A stretch of 64,000 nt of DNA from Halichondria panicea (taxonomy: Eukaryota; Porifera; Demospongiae; Suberitida; Halichondriidae). The DNA lies in assembly GCF_963675165.1 (NCBI RefSeq), contig NC_087382.1:7488315-7552314 (forward strand), read 5' to 3'. The position numbers were made by a program, and so were the translations under genes. The notes beneath the pieces were generated by a model that saw nothing but the letters and a program-made list of their open reading frames with translations, had not been told where the DNA came from and did not search any database. Below, one piece after another: positions 1-10,100 of the stretch; within the stretch, counting starts at the first letter, position 1, and each line of letters begins with the position of its first letter.

Positions 1-3000
1 AACCTCAGTGGCACTAAGATTTTGCTGCATGTCATTGGTGTTGTTAGCAATATCATCAAAAGCAAAAGGTTCTACAATTAGCTGCGTGTTAGCTGGGGTA
101 GTGCCTATGGAAGAATTGGTTTTAATTGCTGTAAGTGCAGCACTATCAAGCATGAACCGAAGAACCACCAAAGCTCCCAATGCTGGGGCACCATTGATGT
201 CAACAATTACACTACCTCCCAAGCCAACATTGAAGGAACCATCCTGGTTGGTAATGCTAAAGTTGGCACTAGCGATGGTCGAAACAAACACTGGTTCTGA
301 GAAGGTAATAAGAACCTGGTTTGCGTCAAGATCAAGAGTGAAAGACTGGATTTGAGGTGCACGTGTGTCACTAGTGACGTTTCTTGCTTGCTGGGCAAAG
401 GAGGAGTTGATCTCTGATACGGCGTTATCGAAAAGATCTTCAATGGCTATAGACGCTACTGAAATAAAGGTATTATCAATAGAGCTAGCAAACGAGGCTA
501 ACTTTAGCAAATGAGCATCAGCATTCAGTTGGACACTGAGGATCGCAGCGTCATTGGGAGGAGGGGTAGAGCTAGAGGTAAGAGATACCATGCCACCACC
601 AGAAGCAGTAGACTGCAAAGATATTTCTGCAGGATTGAATGTGTCAACACTCACAGGTTCATCGAATACAAGTGTGAGGATGTCGTCGGAGAGATCCAGC
701 TCGAAGGCAACTAACTCCGGTCCAGTCATATCGGTAATGAACTGCAACAACTGGTGCTGATTTCGGTGCATGGCTGGATCATATGCTCTGATAGGCATTG
801 AGGCTAAATCTGCAACAAAGGAGGAGGTGAAAACAGGCACACAGTCGGTTGTTGAAGAGCAAAGACCAGCATTAAGCTTGATTTCATCCAAATCCTCATC
901 GGACACACGAAAGCTGACCACATCACTCAAGATGCAGTTAAAGGCAGTGCTACAATTGCCTCCTGTCAAGCCAACAGCTTCACCACTGGCAGGAACTGGA
1001 AAGTCATTCTGTAGCAGTAGGTCAGTGAAGTTGAACGTGCTTACATTAACTACCTCTGTGAAGCTGAAGGTGAGCATACCTTGATCAAGATCAAACACAA
1101 CAAAACTAGCAAGCTCTGGAGGCAAAGAATCTGGCACATTTCCATCAATAGCAGTACCCGCCGTGATATCGACAGTAAGTTCTACTGCAGAATTATCAAC
1201 AATACCAGTACCCGTATCAAAATACACAAATGTGTCAGTGATTGAGGTGCCAAAGGTGGCATCAGTTTTGATGGCAATCTGTAGTTGATTACCTATAGGA
1301 CAGGTGACTGTCATGGCAGTAGCATCAAATACTGCATTGCCAGCAAGAGAAAAAGCCGTAGCAAAACCATTTGAACTTGATGCAAGGAAAATCCTCGAGC
1401 AATTGATACTAGCACTAAGAAGTGCTGGATCAATACCAGTGAAGGTCAACGTCAAAGTATTTGCGTTTAGATCCAAAGTATGAGATACCGTCAACGTTGG
1501 TTGAGCACCTAATGATTAGATTTGGATGTATATCATTGTGTAATATTACTGGCTCCTCTCATAATATTTACCAATATTATTAAGACAATCATGCATGATA
1601 TTAATTTTGTAGCCGCTGAACATGTGCAAGAACCACAAGTAAGTAATACAGTTATTATTTTTCTGGTAACCATGAAAACCAAGTACAATGAATATATTAA
1701 TTTTATATTCATTGGTATAATAATCATGTGTATAATTAGCCTCCCTTCACAAGGCCTCAACAAGGAGGCCTGCTACTAACTGCTAGCGCATACGCAAAAT
1801 TATTGGACAATTTTCCCGTAAAGTTTCCCATTAAACAGAAATTTTACCAGAAAAAATATCCTGAATCTGAATAAGTATACAGACAAAGCAAATTCATAAT
1901 ATGCACAGAGCTATAATATTATAGCTAGCTATAGCTAGAGACAGAGCTGTACATTTGGTTGCAGCAGCTATATTTCTTTCTGATAGAGTCTACACTAGCA
2001 CCTAATACATGAACAACGGGTATATAATTATGCAAAATAGTTCAATTTCACGAAGGTTAGTAGCAGATGGGCGTGGCCTGTCCATATACGTCCATATAGG
2101 CTATTGTCAGCCTTCACTCCGTTCAGATGATTGTCATCCACACTGTTGCAGGCTTGTGAGTCGTTTGTTAACATAGCAGGCTAAGGGTAGCTATTAGAAT
2201 GCTATCAGATAGGCTAGAAACCTTTGCAATCGAACTTCTATCTACTTCCGTTCGTTGTGACGTTATTGTTTTACTGAGCATATACAATGTTATCCAAATT
2301 ACCCAGTTTCAGGGTATTATAGGTAGCGCATGCGCAAACAGTTGATACCAGGCCCATCTTCAGTGTGGCCTGGAATCGAGGCTAGTGTATAATATAATAT
2401 ACCATGTGCTCCAAACTGAAAATCAACACATCTGAACAGAATTATGATCTCCTACAACATGTTATTAGCGTGCGCACCAGAAGATGTTATCAATCTAGTA
2501 ATTATTTAGTTATAATTATCACTTCTTTATAATTAGAGCAGTGAAATTTAACTGCATTATAGCTTCTCTTGATTATCACCTTATTGCATGCATGAACTAG
2601 AAATACCGTAAAATTGCTTGTCACAATTAAGAAATGGCACAAGGGCAAATAACATTATGAACTTAATCATGACCGGGGCACACGCATGATAATATTATGT
2701 GCACACAACCCTATACTATTTGGGTAGTTGTGGCCAACCCCACACACGCAGGAGGGCTATATAATTATGTTTTGTCCCACTACAGAAAACCTAACAGTGT
2801 TCACTCGGGAACCTTAAAACTCCGAGTCGAGCTTACTGTATTCTTCCAGAGATGCGGCAACAGCTCCAGGCCATGCAGATCTACGCTACACTTAAACACG
2901 CTAACAATGCAATTGTGATGCAGATCTACGCTATACACTTAAATGCATGTAAACGAATCTTCAACATTAAATTAAAGGCCATGATGGCTCGCGTGTCTTC

Positions 3001-3928
3001 CCTTGGTCATTGACAAAAACTTCTAGAAGTGTTAGAACAGTCAAAGTGCTGGTCATATACTTCTCCTTATAGCTCTACAATTATAGCTATGATAATTATT
3101 GTCACAGGCTAGCTGCGGTGTCATTCTAATTTTTCACCCTGAAACCTAAATTTGTCTTCGTATAGCTAGCATTCAGGCCTATAATTATGAAGCCATGCAG
3201 AATAATTGCCAGGCGCTATACTGTGCCTCAAGCGGGACAGGAGGGCATAAAAGAGTACTCTCTTGACCTGGTGACGTGTATTGTGCTGATATCCAATACT
3301 CAACCCTTTATTTTACAATTGGGTTTGGCCACACCCAACTACTAACCCCACACACACAAACAGACAAAGAGGGTGGACTCACTGCATTATCAAAGTATGA
3401 GGTTCCAGGAAGCCATGTATAATCACAAGCTACACCCACTTTTATGAACAAGCTGTAACAAGAGGCTACAAGCACTATACATGTTGCTATTATATGCAAC
3501 AGCTGAAGCAAATTAAACCATGAGTCCACCCCCTTGCCTCACACACATCACCTACTTGACATAGTCGCTAGAGCGAGGAGAGTGAATATGACCAACTGGA
3601 GATGGCTGGTAGAGCTCATCTTGGGGGTGGAACTGTATAGAAATTGAGCAGATGAGATATAGTCACAAAACAAAAATAGCTGACCAGTAAGATCTAAGAT
3701 CTATAGATCACATAGACTAGCTCAGTCTGTTTTAGATTTCAGCCCATATCAAATAAAACATAAAGCTTGTATAGATCTAGCTACAGAAAAATTGTATGAG
3801 TGTTAGTTCTTATTCCGGCTACATTTATCTTTGCTGAGCACTGCCTTGCAGCTAGCGCTACTGATGAGTAAGGTACTTACTCTAAGCACTCACCTTGGAC
3901 TTGGTGACAAAGCCCAACGCCGCCCCAT
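1..3928 (-). CDS. Secreted SbsA/Big-like repeat protein, 5' part (partial, three exons)
   Basis: A gene entering from the left edge, read as join(3928..3894, 3632..3556, 1508..<1). Exon 1 ends in a strong donor (AAG|GTGAGT). Exon 2 follows an acceptor TTTCTATACAG and ends TCAA|GTAGGT. Exon 3 follows CATTAG and stays open for 1.5 kb to the window edge. Phases agree: the single A left by exon 2 completes AGT with exon 3. The product starts at Met 3928 or, more simply, at the in-frame Met at 3619, whose first 21 residues form a signal peptide (hydrophobic core LVIFTLLALA) with likely cleavage before QPTLTV. Exon 3 encodes about four units of the same family as the giant gene at 7062: a Cys-containing first unit, a second with the two-residue insertion (SFVVFDLDQG) and loop LCSSTTDC, then two more with FDEPV and FSEPV. 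N-glycosylation sequons are common. Likely a secreted matrix or surface glycoprotein; function unknown. The repeat-coding exon is certain, the exon joins are inference. Confidence 0.8.
1509..3555 (-). other. Inferred intron 2 of the left-edge repeat gene
   Basis: About 2 kb of AT-rich non-coding sequence between donor GTAGGT (3555) and acceptor TTAG (1509). It holds one copy of the TACCAGGCC...GGCCTGGAAT family at 2323-2385 and an AT palindrome around 1909-1935. Short open frames on either strand here have no recognisable content. I see no RNA gene. Confidence 0.55.
2323..2385 (+). repeat. Dispersed short element, copy 1 (GCGCATGCGC / ACCAGGCC family)
   Basis: The motif order GCGCATGCGC, about 15 bases, TACCAGGCC, a short loop, GGCCTGGAATCGAGGCT is shared with 5496-5564 and 5723-5788 on the same strand and 4955-5022 on the opposite strand. 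The CCAGGCC/GGCCTGG arms can fold into a hairpin. It codes for nothing and probably represents the end of a small mobile element. Confidence 0.6.
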
Positions 3929-4954
3929 CTTTGATCCTTTTCTGTGAGTTTCACGAACTAATCTTGTCCACAGCTCTTGAAATGGGGGCGGGGCTGCTCA
4001 AATTGGGTTCAATAGCAATAGCAATCGGAGTTTTAGCAGTGAAGAACACTCAGAGAAAGACTTGGGAAGAAGCTTCTTCTTGGCAAATAGGGAGGTAACG
4101 TGACCCTAGGCTATAATTCTATGTACAATAGGCGGGATGTCTTCTATGAATGTTTAGCAGTAGCCATGGAAAGGGGTGGAAAAACAAGTGTCATGCGGCT
4201 GATTTACTGATATTCATGAAGCCACGGTATGTGACACTCCATGCGATTGGCTCAAAGGTTAGTGGTGGGTGGATGTAAAAAGTGGGCAGGTCGGTATTTG
4301 TTTGCTCTAGCAACAGCCAAACATTGCGCTAACCATTTTGAATATTCTTACCAAAGTGTGCCCCTTGCATAGGAACTCTCTATCGAGACGTACACTGCAG
4401 AAAGATTATAAAGACCATCGTTCGTGCTTATCCTTTACTTGCTGGATTTCAGCAATGAGTTTTTAACAATCAGTGAGTCATTATAATGTATGGATAAAGT
4501 ATTTTAAGATACATAGCTCTAGTTGAATCAATTGGTATACAAATTCTAACGATTGCTTAAACTTTTAAACTGACTAGTTATCCTGTAAGCTGACATGCAT
4601 TTCAGCATAAACATTGAATGTAGATGTAGTGTATATTTATTTGATGTATGTATGACCATGAATGTCTATATAATCACAAACTTATAGCTACCAGTGTAAT
4701 TTCAATGGGATTAACACTAACTGGTGAGAGTATTATAGGCTTTCCTAATTACTCTTCAGACACTGGTTTGACCCTTTGTAAATAATACATAGTTTGGATG
4801 GAACTCTGTGCCAAGCCAAATCGTGTATAGAAAAAGGTGTATAGTTTTGTAGAAAGAAAGCTTTTAAATTACCTAAGAAGACAACTCAACACTAGTCATT
4901 TTACCAGGTTCCGTCGATGAACAAAATTTCCACTCCAGGTTACCTATACGTACC

Positions 4955-5564
4955 TAGCCTTGATTCAAGGCCGATTAAAATACGGCCTGGTACCTATTGC
5001 ATGGTGATAGGTACGCATGTGTTAGTTTATTTACCAGAATCTGAGGAATCCCCTTTTTCTTTCACTCTTCTATTTTCTATCTATGTACATCATCTGCACT
5101 CTGTTGTTGCGTTGTTCCAGAAGGCTTTCACACTAGTCTGAAGCCAGAAGAGGCTCTCATATACCTCTATGACGGCTGTATGGTCAGGATGTCTTAGCTT
5201 GGATGTGTACAGTCTATGAGAAGTGTATGGTGCCTCTTTACTGCTACTTGGGAAGACAACCTGACTATAGGACGATCGTAGATGATAGCCTCTTTTGTTT
5301 TTATACTAGTGTTCAAGCCTCTACACCAACGCAATAGATTGCATAAGCCACAGCTTCACAGAACTCAGTCATGGAGATAAAGTATTACGGAACATAAATT
5401 ATTCTTAGTAAATGAACTAATAAATTATTATTGACGGTATAATTTACTAAGGTTTTACGTTCGTAGTACGATTACCCATATTCTGTGTAATTTAAAGCGC
5501 ATGCGCACTATCACTCTTTCAATAGGTACCAGGCCGTATTTTAATCGGCCTTGAATCGAGGCTG
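4955..5564. repeat. Inverted pair of the ACCAGGCC element (possible MITE)
   Basis: The arm at 4955-4998 is the reverse complement of 5521-5564 with 42 of 44 bases matching. Weaker similarity extends inward to about 5022 and 5496 (GTGATAG and GCGCATGCGC-like segments). The 470 bases between carry no recognisable gene. It is either one element with long terminal inverted repeats or two inverted insertions of the same short family. I see no clear target-site duplication. Confidence 0.65.
5496..5564 (+). repeat. Dispersed short element, copy 3 (right arm of the inverted pair)
   Basis: Begins with GCGCATGCGC at about 5498 and continues into AATAGGTACCAGGCCG and CGGCCTTGAATCGAGGCT. Same motif order as 2323-2385. 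Confidence 0.6.
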
Positions 5565-5722
5565 ACCTATATACCTATCATGCAATATTTTAAATCTGTA
5601 TAATTTATACTATAATTATGTAACAACATCATTGAAGTACCAATTTGGGTATTGGTACACCCACTCTGCATGGTTTTACACCCTTGTATAATCAATTAAT
5701 AACCTTTACAATTGATTGATTT

Positions 5723-5788
5723 CACACGTGTGCAAACAGTGGAATACCAGGGCCTCTTCTCAGGGGCCTGGAATCAAGGTTGCACAAT
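5723..5788 (+). repeat. Dispersed short element, copy 4
   Basis: CACACGTGTGCAAACAGTGG, then ATACCAGGGCC, a short loop and GGGGCCTGGAATCAAGGTTG. It is the most diverged of the four copies, with the leading palindrome changed from GCGCATGCGC to CACACGTGTG. It abuts the mariner-like element at 5806. Confidence 0.5.
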
Positions 5789-5805
5789 GCAGGGCCGTAG
5801 CAGGT

Positions 5806-6539
5806 TACCGTAGAAACTGGATTATTAGCGCTACTCGATTATAAGCGTATCTTTATTTTAAGCGCATGCTCAACTGCAGGCTTTTTATACTCGAATTGAA
5901 GCGCTTTTCCAATTATGCGAAGGTTATTAGTGTAATTTTAGAATTGATTCAGCTAATTTTGTTTATCTATGAGCTATAGTTAGCTTGTTACGACAAACGT
6001 ACCGTGCATGATAGCTATCTGTAAGGACTCTCTTTTTATACTCGAATTGAAGCGCTTTTTCAATTATGCGAAGGTTATTAGTGTAATTTTAGAATTGATT
6101 CAGCTAATTTTGTTTATCTATGAGCTATAGTTAGCTTGTTACGACAAACGTACCGTGCATGATAGCTATCTGTAAGGACTCTCTGGGCATGCTGTTACCT
6201 TGTTTGATCATGCTGAGAGAATGTGAGACATGGATGAGGTCCTTTTATTCCAAGTTCCTGGTCAATATGAATGTTTTTATAATAATTATGAATTTAAATG
6301 AACTGTAAAATGAACTGTAACATAATAGTATGATATAGATCCAGTTAGGGTTGCCTGCTTGCCTTGCTTGCTCACTTTCTAGCCAGCTTGCGAGTCGAGT
6401 GAGCTCTCATCACAGAGACATCTGGTTGCTGGGTGGGGCTAAAAATGACTGCATTATAGGCGCATTCTCGAATATAAGCGTATAGAGCTCTGCTATTGAC
6501 CCTAAAAGCGCATGCGCTAATAATCCAGTTTCTACGGTA
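5806..6539. mobile_element. Mariner-like miniature inverted-repeat element (MITE)
   Basis: Perfect 26-base terminal inverted repeats at 5806-5831 and 6514-6539. Excluding the outer TA on each side, the ends read CCGTAGAAACTGG and CCAGTTTCTACGG, so the flanking TA fits the target duplication typical of Tc1/mariner transposition. At about 730 bp and with no transposase frame it must be non-autonomous. Inside lies a recent 151-bp tandem duplication (5881-6182). Element boundaries are directly visible; superfamily assignment rests on the TA only. Confidence 0.75.
5881..6182 (+). repeat. 151-bp tandem duplication inside the MITE
   Basis: 5881-6031 and 6032-6182 are near-identical. The difference I see is TTTTCC versus TTTTTC near base 28 of each copy. 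This points to a recent duplication or replication slippage within the element. Confidence 0.85.
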
Positions 6540-7061
6540 TGCCCTAACCACTTTTCAGAGTACTTGCATGGGTTAATGTGTAAAACAAAAGGGCATTGCC
6601 ATACACACATACATGTGGATTACTACCTTATAGTCATTCTGAAATGATTTTTGATAAATACGCTATCAGTGTGTACACATCATAATCAGGGGGTGTAGTT
6701 CCTCAAACAATTTTGTGGCGCTTCTTTGCATAGCCGGACTGTTCTCCACTTGCTTGCTACGGCCTCGCAATGTCATGTACTTGCAATGATCATTACCACC
6801 ATTTCTATACAATCATGATAATTATTCATAATGATTATACCAATTTGGATCAGTGTCAATAATAGTTATTATTTTTTCAGTAAATTGAATGCTATAAAGG
6901 AAGCTATAATGTAACAGCAGGGGAAGCACTTAGATTAATGTGTATTGAGTGCAATTATGTGCAATAATGAGACTGAGTATACTTGCATTACTTGATTTGT
7001 TATAGACCTTGCATTGAAAATGTGTTATGTAATTGTAGGACTGGGCAAAGTATAAAGTGAA

Positions 7062-7145
7062 ATGCTGAAAAACAGACGTAGTTCACTTCACATCATGTTA
7101 GGGCAAGCCATAGCCCTCCTATCCTTTGTGGTGATAGTTAGCTCT
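7062..7145 (+). other. Signal peptide of the giant repeat protein
   Basis: Basic start (KNRR), a hydrophobic core (AIALLSFVVIV) and small residues SS before Gln 29 give a typical secretory signal with predicted cleavage after residue 28. No second hydrophobic stretch follows, so the product should be secreted rather than anchored. Confidence 0.8.
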
Positions 7146-10100
7146 CAAGACTCAAACCTGGTAGACCAGATTGTTGTACAACTCGGAGATGAAGATCTAA
7201 ACAGTATCAAGAGCGGTGATTTGTGTTCCGATGATGAAGATTGCTATCTTACCTTCATGCCTGATGCTATTAGAGATGTTGTGAATAGGGCTATAGCAGG
7301 TACTAGTAGAGACCAGTGCTTCAAAGTTGACGGCTTCACACCTGACATGTCAGCACCCGAGCTCACTAGCTTTGAAGAGATGGACTTGGACAGTGGGTTG
7401 CTTACACTTATATTCTCTGAAGTTGTTCGTACGACATCTGTGAACTTCACTGCTGTGAGCCTCCAGTCGACCTTTGACACTTCGGGTTCGGTATACACAC
7501 TAACACCAGGTATGGTACTTGGCCCACTTTTCTCGACTATGGTATCTCTTCAACTGAATGAGTTCGACATAAACGAGTTGAAACGAATCAATCAGATTTG
7601 CACAAGCTTGTCTAACTGTTGGATTTTCTTCACACAGGAATTCATACAGGATGTAGCTGGAAATAATATCATGGGGCTGGTCAATGGAGACATCTCTCTC
7701 ACAAGGCGTGCTCTCAGAGTTCCTGGAGATATAACTCTTCCAAATATTGTTGCTTACGATGTGGATTTGGACGCAGAAGAAGTTACTTTCTACTTTGATG
7801 AGGTTGTAGATCGTAGCACATTTGATATAACGAGAGTTGTGTTTAGCTCATCGGCAAATGTATCTGTCAACTACATGCTAACCAATGCACGACATCTCAC
7901 CACAGAAGTGGCTGTGACTAGCTTCACCATTCTTTTGGACGAGGAGGACGTCTTGAATCTAAAAGCAATTGACAATTTTTTTACCAACGTCAATGATACA
8001 TTCCTCTCTCATAGTGACCAGCTTATTGATGATCAGTTTGGTAATAGTATCGATCCACGTGTCATAGGAGAAGATGCTTTGCAAGTGAGGAACTTTACTC
8101 GAGACCGAACAGCTCCCGTTTTTCTTGCTTTCGACATACTGGATGTTGATGCTGATCGTATACAACTGAGTTTTGATGAGCCTGTAGATTTACAGTCAAT
8201 TAATGCTAGTAGAATTATTTTGAGGTCAGCCCCACTCACAGATACCTCTGCTATCAGTATCCCGCTTACTAGCATCAGTAGTTCAAGGTATACTTCCAAT
8301 GATAGACTCTCGGTTGAGATATTTTTCAGTGATGAAGACATTCGTGCGATCAAACTAGAGCCTTTGATCGCCACTAGTTCTGCAAATAGCTACATATATC
8401 TTCTCGCTGGAGCTATTTTTGATGTAGCAGGCAATAGTATAGATTTATCTCCTATTGCTCAACAAGCTGTAACTCATCTCATAGATACCCGTGGCCCCGA
8501 GTTAGTTTTCTTTAGCCTGAATCTAACAAGTAGCATCTTGTTTCTATCGTTCAATGATATCGTTAATGTGAATACACTTGATGTCAGAGAGATTACTATA
8601 CAGCCAGACAGCACAGGTGTATCCACAAGTACATACACACTCACCAACAGTACCAGCTCCTCTCTCAATGGCTTTGAAGTCTTAATTGAACTTTCTGAGT
8701 ATGACACTAACGGAATCAAAGCATTACCAGGCCTTGCATCAAATGCCAACAATACATTTATATCTCTCACGGCAGGTTCACTGATGGATATTTTTGGAGC
8801 CAATATTATCTCTGTGCTTCCGACAGATGCATTTCTTGCAAGTGAGTTTTTCCAGGATCTAATTTCGCCTGAGCTTAGATTCTTTGGCCTGGACTTCAAT
8901 CGAGAAACACTTTCTTTATCTTTTACGGAGATTGTGGATGCCAACTCATTCGATGTTTCCTTAGTGTCACTCCAAAATTCCCCAGCAGCTGCAACTAGGA
9001 TTTACCAACTAACGGGAGGTTCCATTGTGAGCAATAGATACAGTACCAACTTTGAGATCGAGTTAACTCGAGATGACCTCAATACTATCAAGCTGTATAC
9101 TGACCTAGCTATTAGCCAGGATACAACGTACATTAGCTTTCCTCGAGCAACTATTGTGGATGCTAACAACAATAACGTTGCTGAAATATTGCCAGGGTCA
9201 GCCACAATTGTGACCAATCTAGTTCTTGATACCACTGCTCCTATCCTTAGATCGTTTGATTTTGATTTGAACATCGGACAATTAGTAATAACTTTTGATG
9301 AAACAGTGAATGCAATGACATTTCAGCCTGATCAGATAGTAATACAATCTGCTGATACAATATCGTCTCCCAGTTCATATTTCACTCTTACTGGTGGAAG
9401 CAACTCTCTTGAGAATTCTCCCATTATAACAGTGAACATTACCACTTCTGATTTGAACGCCATTAAACAGAATCTCGAGTTTGGAACAGCCTCTAGTAAC
9501 ACATACATCTCACTAACAGATATGGTGGTAGAGGATATGAGAACCAATCCATTTGTAACTATGTCTGCAATCCAAGTGACATCATTTGTTGAAGACATTA
9601 CAAGCCCAACTCTCAGTTCCTTCATCCTTGACTTGAACGTAGGATTACTGAACCTCACATTTTCTGAAACTGTTGATTCAACAACTCTCCAAATTCCTGC
9701 TATAAATCTTGTTGCTAGCAGTAGTGCCAACACCTCTGATCAGATTTATACTCTCAGCATTGGACCCTATCCCAATGGATCCATAAGTCTGAGTCCCAAC
9801 TCTACAGACATCGTCATCAATTTAGGAAGGCATGATTTAGATGAGATAAAACGTCTTGTTTTGCTTGGTATAGATGTAAATACCACCTTCATAGTCATCA
9901 CAAATGAGACAATTTTAGATATGAGTGGGAATGCAGTTGCACCGATTGCCTCAGCTATGCCTCTTCAAGCATCATTTGTAGTTGAAGACATTACACCACC
10001 AGAGCTTGCAGCATTTTCTCTAGATATAAATAATGGCTTCCTAAGGCTCACATTTTCAGAGACAGTGAATGCATCTTCTCTTAGTGTTGCTGGCATCAGT

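Larger units (their letters stand above)
3929..7038. other. Intergenic region between two head-to-head repeat-protein genes
   Basis: No convincing coding region. It contains two mobile-element-like structures listed separately (4955-5564 and 5806-6539) and one loose family copy at 5723. The promoters of both flanking genes should lie here. A CCAAT box on the minus strand (4250-4246) lies about 320 bases upstream of the minus-strand start and is only a weak candidate. The right end closes with an acceptor-like TAATTGTAG (AG at 7037-7038), which suggests that the giant gene has an upstream non-coding exon somewhere in this interval. Confidence 0.5.

Noticed and set aside
1522-1779. 85-codon plus-strand and 76-codon minus-strand hydrophobic frames
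   Set aside because: AT-rich intron sequence gives Ile/Met/Thr-rich artefacts; no start context or homology seen.
3418-3632. Alternative reading of exon 2 (FHPQDELYQPS...) joined to a mini-exon after acceptor GTTACAG at 3453
   Set aside because: The phase is open, but the other frame gives a textbook signal peptide that joins exactly in phase to the repeat exon at 1508, a far better explanation.
3895-4098. 67-codon plus-strand frame
   Set aside because: It lies antisense to the inferred first exon and its splice donor on the minus strand, and has no recognisable domain.
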